Made by a program: the position numbers and the translations under genes
In this document: piece after piece, positions 48,939 to 61,000 of the stretch
Position numbering within the stretch: the first letter of the stretch is position 1
Layout: every line of letters starts with the position of its first letter
Notes under the pieces: generated by a model
What the model saw: the letters and a program-made list of their open reading frames with translations, nothing else
The model's database searches: none
Told to the model about the DNA's origin: nothing
Source of the DNA: Bretschneidera sinensis
Lineage: Eukaryota > Streptophyta > Magnoliopsida > Brassicales > Akaniaceae
Direction: 5' to 3'
DNA: 64,000 nt
Assembly (NCBI GenBank): GCA_023935145.1
Contig: CM043698.1
Location: forward strand, 142,952,001-143,016,000

Positions 48939-49024
48939 CTAGAGCTTCTGATTCGATCCACCAGCTTGGGCCTTTTGTAGTCCTATGACCAGTTTCCCCT
49001 CTGGTTCCTTCCGATAAAATGTAA
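48939..49024 (-). CDS. G3 exon 6
   Basis: Acceptor TTTGCAG. Encodes VTFYRKEPEGKLVIGLQKAQ then AGGSNQKL and TAG. Last strand of B3 and an eight-residue tail. Confidence 0.82.
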
Positions 49025-52000
49025 CTGCAAAGTCCACCACTCATGGTCACTATCTCTTCATACATCAAATAGTAACTCACAAGTGCATTAAGTAAACACT
49101 TTAAAAACTTTCAAAATGTTTTTCAGGTAAGATACAGAAAACTATTAAAGATTAATCAAGGTGCATGAAAGAAAGAACTAAAATGATATTGCTATTATTT
49201 AGAAAATTTAAATATGTAATTTCATTACACAGGATCAGTAGAAAGTGAAATGTGTTTATATATGCAAAATTGAGCTCAAAATAACTACTTGATTGTGACT
49301 AAAAGAGTAAGATGTGATGGCAGAAATAAGAGTGATAATTCAAATTAGAAAACATAATTATCAAGATTGCCTGAGCATTACTGAAGCTAGAATTACATGA
49401 ATTACCTTTGTCACCGGGTTTACCATCCATCAAAGTCATGTACCCTCTGAGCCCTTCTAAGTTGTAAGTCTTGCTGCAATTGAGAGGCTGAGAGTAGTAG
49501 TTAAACAGCCACTCAAGGCCTGTTGTATCGTGGACTCTAATTGGAATTCGTTTCCCCGCAGAAATTTTAGGGAAGAAAGCCTGCATTATTTAGTATCTAT
49601 TACCAAAAAAGAGTTTAAATCCAAGGTCTACTAGACACTATAACAAGACCATATGTCATTTCTCATGAATCAATTAGTTTAATGACCATGCAGAGCCATT
49701 AAACAAAAGGGAAACTGGTAGAGGGGAGTAGCCTTTCTACTTTCCTCCTCCCTAAGCATGGTTTTAGTTATTACAATCATCATCATCTTAACATACAGGC
49801 TTACCTCCGCATGCTTTTTCGGAATCAACATGCGACCCGTCCTGGGATCAGAATCAGTTGCAGTCAAGATTTTATTGAATAAAGAGACAAGTTGATGCTC
49901 TCTGGCTTCTATAGGCTTCTGACCATTTGGTTCAGAGGTTGATGATGTTGGATCGGCCCCACAGTTTCCTGCAACTGAACATCAACATAGAGTTACTAGT
50001 CAATGAAAAACAATGATCATCCATTATAACAGCTTAAAATTGCAAGCTATAAATATACTTTTTGAAAAAAAAAGACCGCACTTCAATGGAATCATAACTG
50101 GTGATGTAGAACCACAAGCATAGTATCAACAGAGAGGGAGCAGAATTAAAAAGAAACCAAGAAACAAATACAGTGCAAATAACAGTGGAATCACAAAAAA
50201 CCTCAAAAATAGGTATTTATTCGTCAACCAATGCACTAATGTCCAAAACATACTAGAGTGCTCTTATATATGCACAAAAACCTAACTATAAAAGGAAACA
50301 AAATATTAAGTCCTCAATCAAATCAAAATCCCTCAACTAGAATCCCTAATTTTAAACCTATTTCTGTAATATTCCGTTTAAAATCCTTGATTAGTACTCC
50401 ATAGTAATCACCCTTCTAGATAGAAGAGTCGGAAAGAAACACACAACTCTATGTTACTTCCTTGGTTTGTCACCGACAAGAAAAAAGAAAGAAGACTCTG
50501 AGCCCGCAATAGGTCACATTTAAATTCAAGACAAATTAGGTAGAACATTTAGCATAAGCTAAAAGCCTTTCAGTCCATCCAGGGTTTTTATAATTTTCAA
50601 ACTTATCTCCACCTTCCTTTAAAGCAAAGAGAGCAAAATAAAGGAATTTATCTTCCTTCCTCCATAAAGCAATAAAATAAAGTTTTCCTCTTCTATAAGA
50701 CCTTTTATATTCAAACATTACATCAACATTTTCTTGTATAAAATCTGGCATGACAGCTTAAAGCTTCAATAGATTGATTGAACAAATAGATTACCAATGT
50801 CCTTTAATTCAAATGATGGGGTAGACTGTGGCCCAGAAATTTCTCTGTCCGAGTAAACAGACAAGTCAACTCGAGAGGGGCCCCTCAATGATGAGCATTC
50901 CATGCATTCTATGCCACCGACATCCAATATTATATGTGTATATCTTGACATAATGCAACCACAGTGAATTGCCTGGGCAGGAAAATAAAGCATTAGCGTA
51001 TAGAGAATATAGACTAGTAATCAAAAGCGAGTTCTTTGATTAAGAATGATGAGGATATAAACCCACAGGAGAGAGACATAATATGACCGCCCATAAACCC
51101 CAGCAAGGGGAAAATGTGCAAAAGCATTAAAAAGTTCAAGATACCTTTTCGAAAGTAACACAATTTCTCCAGCCATCATCATTCAAGTGAAAGATAATGC
51201 AAAATCTTCCCTCCTCATAAGCAGAGCTGAATTTACAAAAGACTTAAGTCAATTAATAATAAACAGTGTGGGAAAGGAAGAAGATTCAATCAAATTTATA
51301 ATCCCATCACAAGCTTTACCATGAAGACAATAAAGACGCACAAGTGAAAATAAAACGAGTACTTTGCTGGGAGTACAGACAATTCATCTAATACGAAATA
51401 TTAAAATTTATAAACTTGCTTGCATGTGATGGGGAGTCAAAATCTAATTCTGCAACTAAAATCCCTCCAGAATATAAAGTTATGCACTAAAGGTGATCAC
51501 ACCAAATAGGGGCAGTTATGATAGAGGAGAGAAAAGAAGAAAAAGTAAAAGAAAGACAAAGAAACTTCATAGCGAAAAACCTTATTGAAACAACTTACGT
51601 TTTGAATGGTGAAATATCTGAAAGATTTGCTTATGCAAAGTCATGAAGTTACTATTCATGTCAAACGCGTGCACGTACATGTGCACACAAAAATATGCAT
51701 GTGCGCATACATGCGCACAAAAAAACATACTCAAGCACACAATAACATGTGTTGACACAACAATATCTTCAATGAAAAAAGCATCACGAACAGGCAACAC
51801 ATTCGTGTATAAGGAAAAGCAATAGACATAAGGAAAAGAAATCTTAAAATAGACATCAGTTTCTTGCAATCAATGATCCAGAAATATGAACTTGAATATA
51901 TTGGTAATGTAATAAAATCGAACTGATGCCTGATGAAGAGACACATCTTTGAAAATATCATTTTCTCGCAAAGTGATGGAGCAAATGAATAAAAAGTGAA

Positions 52001-55000
52001 AGAGGACCACTCATATCGTAAAACATCAAAAGACACCTAATACTACTTTTAGAGAAAAACTTAGATTAGATAGTTTAACACAATTCTTTTATGCCACATT
52101 TCATTTGATTTGTGGATTAAATAATGGAGAAAGCAGCAAGCCCATTTACCTGATATTCTATTATTATTCAGATTATACACACATAAGAAAGATAACGCAT
52201 GAGAATTTTGTTTACATTAAGAAACTAATAGTATACCTATGTAATTTAATAACTTCCTTAGCTAAAATGCCTCTGCAGTACATAACTTCCAAAGAAGGTC
52301 TTACTATAGTCATAATAGGACAAATATTTTATATGTAATAAGTAAATTATTTCTTCGTAATAAGTGTTGGACTAACTAACTAATTTCATAATTTAGCACT
52401 CACAAACTCACATACTTGCAACATAATGTTGGTAACACAACATCCAAACTACATATTTAAATTTTATCAATTCAATCTATTGCAGACTCTGCATAACAGT
52501 GATAATATTAACTGAGCAGAAATCATACATGTCTACACGTATAATAAGACATGAATAGCAAAACACGTGTGTGAAAAATTTACAACCAATAGTGGCCCAT
52601 AACAGCCTAGCAAACATTAGCTAAATGCATTCAGAACTTGACGAGGCATTTGGAATCGAAACAATCATTTCATTGTATTATTGGTATCTATTCATTTTCC
52701 TACCTTTTAACCCTAATGACCTAAAAAATTAATAATATTCACTATTCAGTAAAAAATTGTTTATACTCAACAAAAGGGTAATGGAAAGGGGAAGTAGAGT
52801 GAAGAGAAACGGTTTTAGGCAAGAATTCTTTGGAGGACAGATAAACTACCGATTTAATACTCCAATCAAGGTACAAAACGACAAAGTGGTTGCAGCATTA
52901 TTTTAAATAGAGCAAAAACGACGTTGTTTTAATATGTGAAGCTAGAACTAGATCATTTCACAACAAAACTATAAATGCAAAATGGTAACTTACTAAAAAA
53001 TATGGAAAAACGGTAAGGTTAACATTTACCAACCATGCTGAAAAACAGTTTTGCTTACCTTTTTCTTTTCCTGATAGTACAAAGAAAATAAATCATTCTT
53101 GAATAAATAAATACCATTAACACAAATTCCAGTATATAACTGCAGCTAAATTCTTTTTTTTTTTGTAGTGCTACCAAGGCGGTGTCAAATTCATTTTAAG
53201 CTAAGAGGAAAAGTTTCTCTGTTCGATTGTTAATTAACTATTTAATTCGCATTAAACTTGGTCCTACTTAATGATGGGTTGAATATATGAATTTTTCAGC
53301 ATAGAACATAAATTTGTCTATCATATATCCTTTTCTTCTGAAAATTATAAATCATTTAATATATACCTATTTCACTCTCTTGTCCACAAATTCAAAGCAT
53401 GAGCAATAATCACTACAGCAGGAAGAAGTTAAAAAAGAAGGAACTACAACATATCAATGGCCTAATAATATATTGGTTTTCTTCCTCCTTCGCTGAGAAC
53501 CATTCTGCCTTCTTCTAAACAGGGAAAAAAAATTGAATTGTGAATTGGATGAGTTTTCCACTGATCACATATCACAAGATCTAATGATTTGGGAAATTGA
53601 TGATACTTTTAGTTTTAGCTAATTAATTTGAGATGGAGTCTTGAGAAAGAAAGCAAGAGTACCATCAGCAGTAAGGTCTATTGTGGTAAACCTTCTGTTG
53701 GAAATCACCTTGACAAGATGCCCAGGTGGTGATCTTCCAAACACCCAAGTCTTGAATGACTTGTAGAAAAAATTTCAGCAATCGAACACAAGAACAGAAA
53801 ATCAAAGAAAGAAAGAAGACAAGTAATTTGTTGTCGAGGTTCGGCAATGTGCCTACATCCCCGTGAGTTCCTCCGAAATCTCTGCACTATCTCAATGGTT
53901 CTTACAAAGTTACAGCAATCCCCTTCAAGAATCCAAGTTCTTGAAGAACCAAGAAGAGAACGATAAAGTGATAGACCTATTACAATGCTTTCTATCAATT
54001 CTCTACTAACCTCTCTTCTTTACAACCAGCCTCACTACAAGAGTCCCTCTTGTGTTTATGTCTCTCACACAATTCTCTCTTGTGTTTACAATGATCTCAC
54101 AATGTCACAACCTGTGTGGTTCTCTCACACACCTTTTTCACCACTTGAAATGAGGCTAAGAAACCCTTTTTATAGCCTCTTAATTCTTGGACAATCTTGT
54201 GAATCATTCTTGACCCTTTGATCATGTTCTTCCTTTAATCTCAGCCCTTCATCACTCTCCAAGTGATGTTGTGCATTTTGGTGTGGTGCACACATGATTG
54301 GAGAGGTCTTATGCATGCTGGATCATGTGTGCAGCCATGTACTGTGTGCTGCGGCGTGACCTGATGCTGCAGCCTCCTGATGCTGTGCGCACACCTCCTG
54401 CCTGTGGGCAGAAACTTCCACAGCAGTGTGCCTAACCTTCGCATGCTCAAAATTGAAGCACACACATGTGTGCAACCTTATAACTTGCTGAACTTTGATA
54501 TCCCACAATTGGTTTGGACATTAACCAACCTTTGAACCATGTTTGGACCTGTTCAAACCTTGACCATGTTTGAACCATGTTTAAACCTTAGACAAAAAAC
54601 CAACAATCTCTACTTTTGTCTAAGCGTTTAAACCCGAACCATTTGTGCAGAGACCTTCGGGATCCAAACTCATCTTGAGTCATCAATCAACCGACTCCAA
54701 TCCTATGTAATTCAAGGCAATGATTGAACTTACTTAGAGGTAGAAACTTGGTGCCTAAATCTGCAGGACTTTTCTCCGTGGTCTTCTTGTCAACATGAAT
54801 GCTTCCTTCTGTACCATTTTCCAGAATGTAATGATACCGAACATCCATATGCTCCGTCCCCTCATGGAACACCAAATACCTCCACAAGTGCCCCGCACTT
54901 TGGCTATCCTAAAATACCACCACCTGCTCTTTTAGGACCTCCCACTCGTCCAACAACCCCTTGCACCCCATAGCCTCCTTTATGGCTTCCGTAGCCGCTA

Positions 55001-58000
55001 TGCAATCTGCCCTGGTTGTTATGAGTGCTACAACTGGCTGCCACTGAGCCTCCATGTACCTCAGCAACCACTTCATCCCAAGACAACGCTCTTTTCCGGG
55101 ATTACTCACACATTTGCTGAAAACATCCATTGCCCAAGAAACACTTGACCTGTTTCTCTTCCTTTCCCGGATGATTCTCCTCATCCCAAGGATCTTTTGT
55201 GCAAGGCTGAGATCCTTCCTCTCGAACTCCTCACTGAGTTGAGATGTAAACCTTTCCATCCTCTTCCTGCTGTTCCAAACTAACAGCCCATCAATGTCAT
55301 AGGTGAGGATACTCACCATCTTCTCCACCTTGTGTCTAGGTGAGAAAGTTTCTGTGAAACCTATGTCTTCTCTTCTTGTGAACCCATTCGCCACCAGCTT
55401 AGCCTTGTTCTGGACTTCATCTCTTGGAGGGCACCCTTCTTTGATCTTGTAAGTGCACTTACATTCCACAACTTTCTGATTTCCTGGAATTTTCACCAAT
55501 TCCCAGAAGTTGTTCTTTCTCAAAGAATCAATTTCTTCCTCCATAGCTAGCTGCCACTTTGACGAATCCTTACACTCCATGGCATCCATGTAAGTTTCTT
55601 GTTCACTCATCTCTCCTTCTGTCCAAGGAGCTGTTGCATCCGCAGCATCCGCAAACCCACATCTTGAAGGTGGTCCGACCAGCCTTCTTTCCCGGTCTCT
55701 TATGAGCTGAAAGTCCATCTGACTTGCTGCAGCATCCTCTTCTTGTTCAGCTTCTTCTTGAGTTTCTTGAGCTTGGCAATCATCCAAGGGCTCTACCTGG
55801 TCTGAACCCTCTTGGCTCATTTGCTCTACCTGAACAGAATCTCCCTTGATGCTATGCTCAACAATTTCTGAATCGGTTTGCTCACTAGCCCCTGCAGGGT
55901 TAGTTTTCTCCAAGTAGGGAAATAATAATTCATTAAAGACAACATCCCTACTTATTATGAGTTTAAATCCTTCTTTTTCTAAGGACCACAACCTGTACCC
56001 CTTAGCCCCTTCCCCATATCCTAGAAACACATATTTTCTAGATCCTGGGCTAAGCTTATCCTCCTTTTGGAGTGCATACGCAGCACACCCAAAAGTCCTA
56101 AGGTTGTCCAACTCAGGGGGTTTTCCACTCCACATCTCCATGAGAGTCTTTTGGAACACAATCCTAGAGGGTGATCTATTAATCAAATATGCAGCTGTAG
56201 CTACAGCTTCTCCCCAAAAATATTTTGGTAACCCGGATCCATCTAACATGCACCTAACCTTTTCCATAAAGGTCTTATTCATCAACTCAGCAACTCCATT
56301 TTGCTGAGGAGTTTCCACAACCGTCCTATGTCTTAGAATGCCATTTAACCTACAGAATTGATCAAGTTCTTGGTTAAAAATTTCTAAGCCATTATCGGTT
56401 CTTATCCCCTTAACTACTCTACCCATTTGAGTCTCAACCAGCCCTTTCCACACCACTAATTTATTCAAGGCATCTAATTTATTCTTAACCAAGTAAACCC
56501 ATACTTTTCTTGAATAATCATCAATTAAAGACAGAAAGTAAATGTTACCTCCCTGTGTTGGTGTCCTTGCTGGTCCCCAAAGGTCCGCATGAATGTAGTC
56601 AAGAATGCCCTTAGACTTGTGCACTCCGGTGTTGAAGCTGACCCGATGTTGCTGCCCAAAAACACAGCTCTCACAAAAATCTAGTTTTTCTACTTCGTCA
56701 CCACCAAGTAGACCTTCCTTGCTAAGCACTTGCAGGCCCTTTTCGCTCATGTGTCCCAAGCGAGTGTGCCAAAGGGCTGCATTGTCCAGCTCAGCCATCA
56801 AGCTTGCTGCTTGATCATTGGTTTCTGTTTCTCCGATCATCTCATAGAGTCCATCGTTTCTTGTTGCCTTGATCACTACCAAAGATCCCTTGGCCACCTT
56901 GATCTTTCCTCCCTCTATCTTGCATGTATAGCCCATGGAATCCAGCTGCCCCAATGAGATTGAGTTCCCCTTCAAATCTGGAACATACCTCACAATTTCC
57001 AGCAGCCTTGTGACTCCATCAAACATCCTCAATTGGATGTCTCCAATCCCTCTCACTTGGCAAGAATTATCATTCCCCAAGAAGACCCTTCCATCATTGA
57101 TCTTCTTGAAATTCTTGAACCATTCTTTGTGAGGGCTCATATGATGAGTGCACCCGGTATCCAAGATCCATTTCCCGCTGCCTTCTTGCCCCTTGCTCAC
57201 ACTTGAGCACACAACAAGAACATCATCATCTTGCTGTTCTGGTTTGGCAACCGAAGCCTCTCCATTCTTGGTATGGCTTCCTCCTCTATCCCTTGTCATC
57301 TTCTTGCAATCTTTCTTGACATGACCCTCCTTATGGCAGTAGTAGCAGCTCTTCTCTCCAAATCTCAGTTCGGAATGCATTCTCCCATGGCTTTCTCTTC
57401 TACCTCTGTCCCGGTAGTAGCCATGCATGCTGTTGTGCACTCTTCTAAGGCTCTCTCCTCTACCTCTGTCCCGGTAGTAGCCATGCATGCTGCTGTGCAC
57501 TCTCCCATGGCTCTCTCCTCTACCTCTGTCCTGGTAGTAGCCATGGTTGCTGCCATACCAAGTTGCTAGCCTTCTTTTAAAGAACAGCCCTTTACCACTT
57601 GATGCACTCCATTTCTTGGCATCAAGATTATCTTGCAACTCTTTCTTAGGATCAAATTTAAAAGCAAAGATTCGTTTCCGAAGATACCTCTTATGTGGGA
57701 GAGTCTTGGCAAGAAACAATTCATCTAGTTTCTTCCATAATGCAGCTGGATCTTCCGAGTCTCCGCACTCCCTTGTGACATTGTCCGACATGTGCAAGAA
57801 AATGGTGCTGTAAGCCATCTTCTTCATCTCGGTCCGCTGGTCCTCCGTGACACTTGCTGGAAAAGCATCATCTTCTCCAATAGCCAAGTCCACTTTCTGC
57901 TGCATGAGAACCACCTTGATCTTCCGCTTCCATAGGGCAAAGTCCCCCTTTCCATCAAACTTCTCCACACAGAAATTTGAAGCCATCTTTTGCGGACAAG

Positions 58001-61000
58001 ATCCCAGATTTGTGCACTAACCACAACTACTTTCTTCAACTTCAAGAACACAGATCGAAGATGGATCTTTAACACCGTTGCTTGAATCAACCTTCAAGAA
58101 CACGACCGGATCTTGATCTTTACACCGTTCTTGAATCACCCAAGAAGTTTGATCTTTGATTCTTGGAGTCTTGGCTCCGTACCTTCTACTTCTTGTTCCG
58201 ATAACCAGCTGCTGTGCTCTGATACCACTGTCCAAAGCTATGATACCACTGACCAAAGCTCTGATACCACTGTTGGAAATCACCTTGACAAGATGCCCAG
58301 GTGGTGATCTTCCAAACACCCAAGTCTTGAATGACTTGTACAAAGAATTTCAGCAATCGAACACAAGAACAGAAAATCAAAGAAAGAAAGAAGACAAGTA
58401 ATTTGTTGTCGAGGTTCGGCAATGTGCCTACGTCCCCGTGAGTTCCTCCAAACTCTCTGCACTATCTCAATGGTTCTTACAAAGTTATAGCAATCCCCTT
58501 CAAGAATCCAAGTTCTTGAAGAACCAAGAAGAGAACGAGAAAGTGATAGACCTATTACAATGCTTTCTATCAATTCTCTACTAACCTCTCTTCTTTACAA
58601 CCAGCCTCACTACAAGAGTCCCTCTTGTGTTTATGTCTCTCACACAATTCTCTCTTGTGTTTACAATGATCTCACAATGTCATAACCTGTGTGGTTCTCT
58701 CACACACCTTTTTCACCACTTGAAATGAGGCTAAGAAACCCTTTTTATAGCCTCTTAATTCTTGGACAATCTTGTGAATCATTCTTGACCCTTTGATCAT
58801 GTTCTTCCTTTAATCTCAGCCCTTCATCACTCTCCAAGTGATGCTGTGCATTTTGGTGTGGTGCACACATGATTGGAGAGGTCTTATGCATGCTGGATCA
58901 TGTGTGCAGCCATGTGCTGTGTGCTGCGGCGTGACCTGATGCTGCAGCCTCCTGATGCTGTGCGCACACCTCCTGCCTGTGGGCAGAAACTTCCACAGCA
59001 GTGTGCCTGACCTTCCCATGCTCAAAATTGAAGCACACACATGTGTGCAACCTTATAATTTGCTGAACTTTGATATTCCACAATTGGTTTGGACATTAAC
59101 CAACCTTTGAATCATGTTTGGACATGTTCAAACCTTGACCATGTTTGAACCATGTTTAAACCTTAGACAAAATACCAACACCTTCCACTGTTTGTTAATA
59201 AAACTGACCGACTAGGGGGACATAAAAGATGGATTCTATCAAGTATAAACTTGTTCTAATCTAAGTTAGTACGCTAATGAGCTTGACCATATTTCACTGT
59301 CAAGAAATTATTGAAGGCTCCCATCTTCAAGTTTGACACAAACATAGGTACATAGTTTGGTTCTTCCTAAGTCGTGAACGAGTGTCAATCATTTATTACT
59401 AAAAAATTGTAAGGAGAGTGGGAGTTACTACTGCACCTTCTTTAAGGCCACCCTGTTAGACTTACCTTGGTTACTAGAACTACATTGCAGTGAGGAGACA
59501 ACTTCAAAAATGTTCAACTCTATAGCATTCAAAAAGGTTTCTATATGATTTCTATAAAACACGAAAACGAGTTCACCACCATAAGATATTAGTGGTTGTT
59601 AGCTATTATAATTTCACTAAAAAGATATCACAATTAGCATCAAATTTTTCAACAAAATTTATTTGCTGCAAAAACTATAGTTTTTTTTTTAGTGTAATTT
59701 TATTTCATTTCAACAAACTTAACTCATTGCAACATCATTGCTTTCTGTTGCCATATTCTTAATCTACTGCAGCATCATGGTGTCATGGTGCTACTCGGCT
59801 AGCTTATGGCAACATTTTTTTTTCATGCTGCTCTTAACCTATTGCAACATCATTATTTCTTGTTGCTATACAACAAATTTCATTCGGGTTACCCTCCAAG
59901 CCAAGAACAGATTCTTTTAAGTTATTTCACCCTTCCAAGATCAAAAGCCTTTTCATGCAGTTCTCATATTGCCCACAGCATAAGGATCATGATTACTTAT
60001 CATCATTTATACATCCTTTCTCAAACAGAGTACAAAGTTATTTCAAAATATTTAGTTTCACTCAATGCTGGATGATTGTTTAATACCTTAGGTTACCTAC
60101 GTTTTGTACTATCTTGACAGTATCATTCTTTCGTATTTGTAGATAAACATTAACATTTAACAATGCCGGCCCAAATTTTGATGATTGTTTTAAATAGAAT
60201 CTACAATTTCATAGTTTCATCACAATTAAAGTACGTGTATGGGCATTTTTTAACGAAATATGTGCAAATAAAAGAATATGGTCCATTAAATCCTAGATAA
60301 ATTTACGTAATCTCACACAGGTTTTTGTGCCACCTACAAAATTTTTATTAAAGGCAAGAGTTTTTCTTGTAATGTGTTTCGTCACACACCACGTGAATGT
60401 GAATCTAAGATCCAAACACCCATAAAATCAGTCTTGAGCCTAATAGTGACAGCCTAAGAGAAGGAATCAATTGAAGGGGATCTCTATCACAGGACTAAAA
60501 TCTTCTATTGGTAGCAAATCAGATACTTCATCTAACCTGTAAATGTACCGATTCTTTTTTTGCCGGGGTGTTGGAGTGTTATCATGAATTCGCTCTTACC
60601 CAATTAAACAATTTATACAAGAATTACATCATCAAAATACAAAGAGAACACGAAAACTGAAAATTATCAACATCAACATTAAAAATAAAAGCAACGGAGC
60701 TGGCAACTAGTGCTGGTAAATGACAGCAACAAGAACAATTTCAAGAGAGATCACTCCCCTCCTTTCCTTTATTATTCCTCTGTGAAACATCTAGAATCTA
60801 TTGTTCTTCCAGTTTCAACTACCACAAACACTAAGCAACACAAGTATAGAAGGGACAACTACAGCAGTAGTCACATAGACTTCTTGCCCTTTACTCCTTC
60901 TGCTTCCTCTTCAACATGATTAAAAAGGACAGTTTTGAAGAAAAAAAAGAGAGCAACAATCATGGAACAAGAGTGAAGTGGAAAACAAGAGCCTCATACC

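Larger units (their letters stand above)
53696..59180 (-). mobile_element. Copia element E5, RT-deleted, in G3 intron 1
   Basis: Complete, 5485 bp, minus strand. LTRs of 910 bp begin TGTTGG and end CCAACA. Flanked by a perfect CCTTC duplication (53691-53695 and 59181-59185), with the empty site seen near 21796 and 42344. Best preserved member of the family in the window: one 1025-residue frame covers gag, protease, integrase and the shortened pol tail. Confidence 0.96.
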
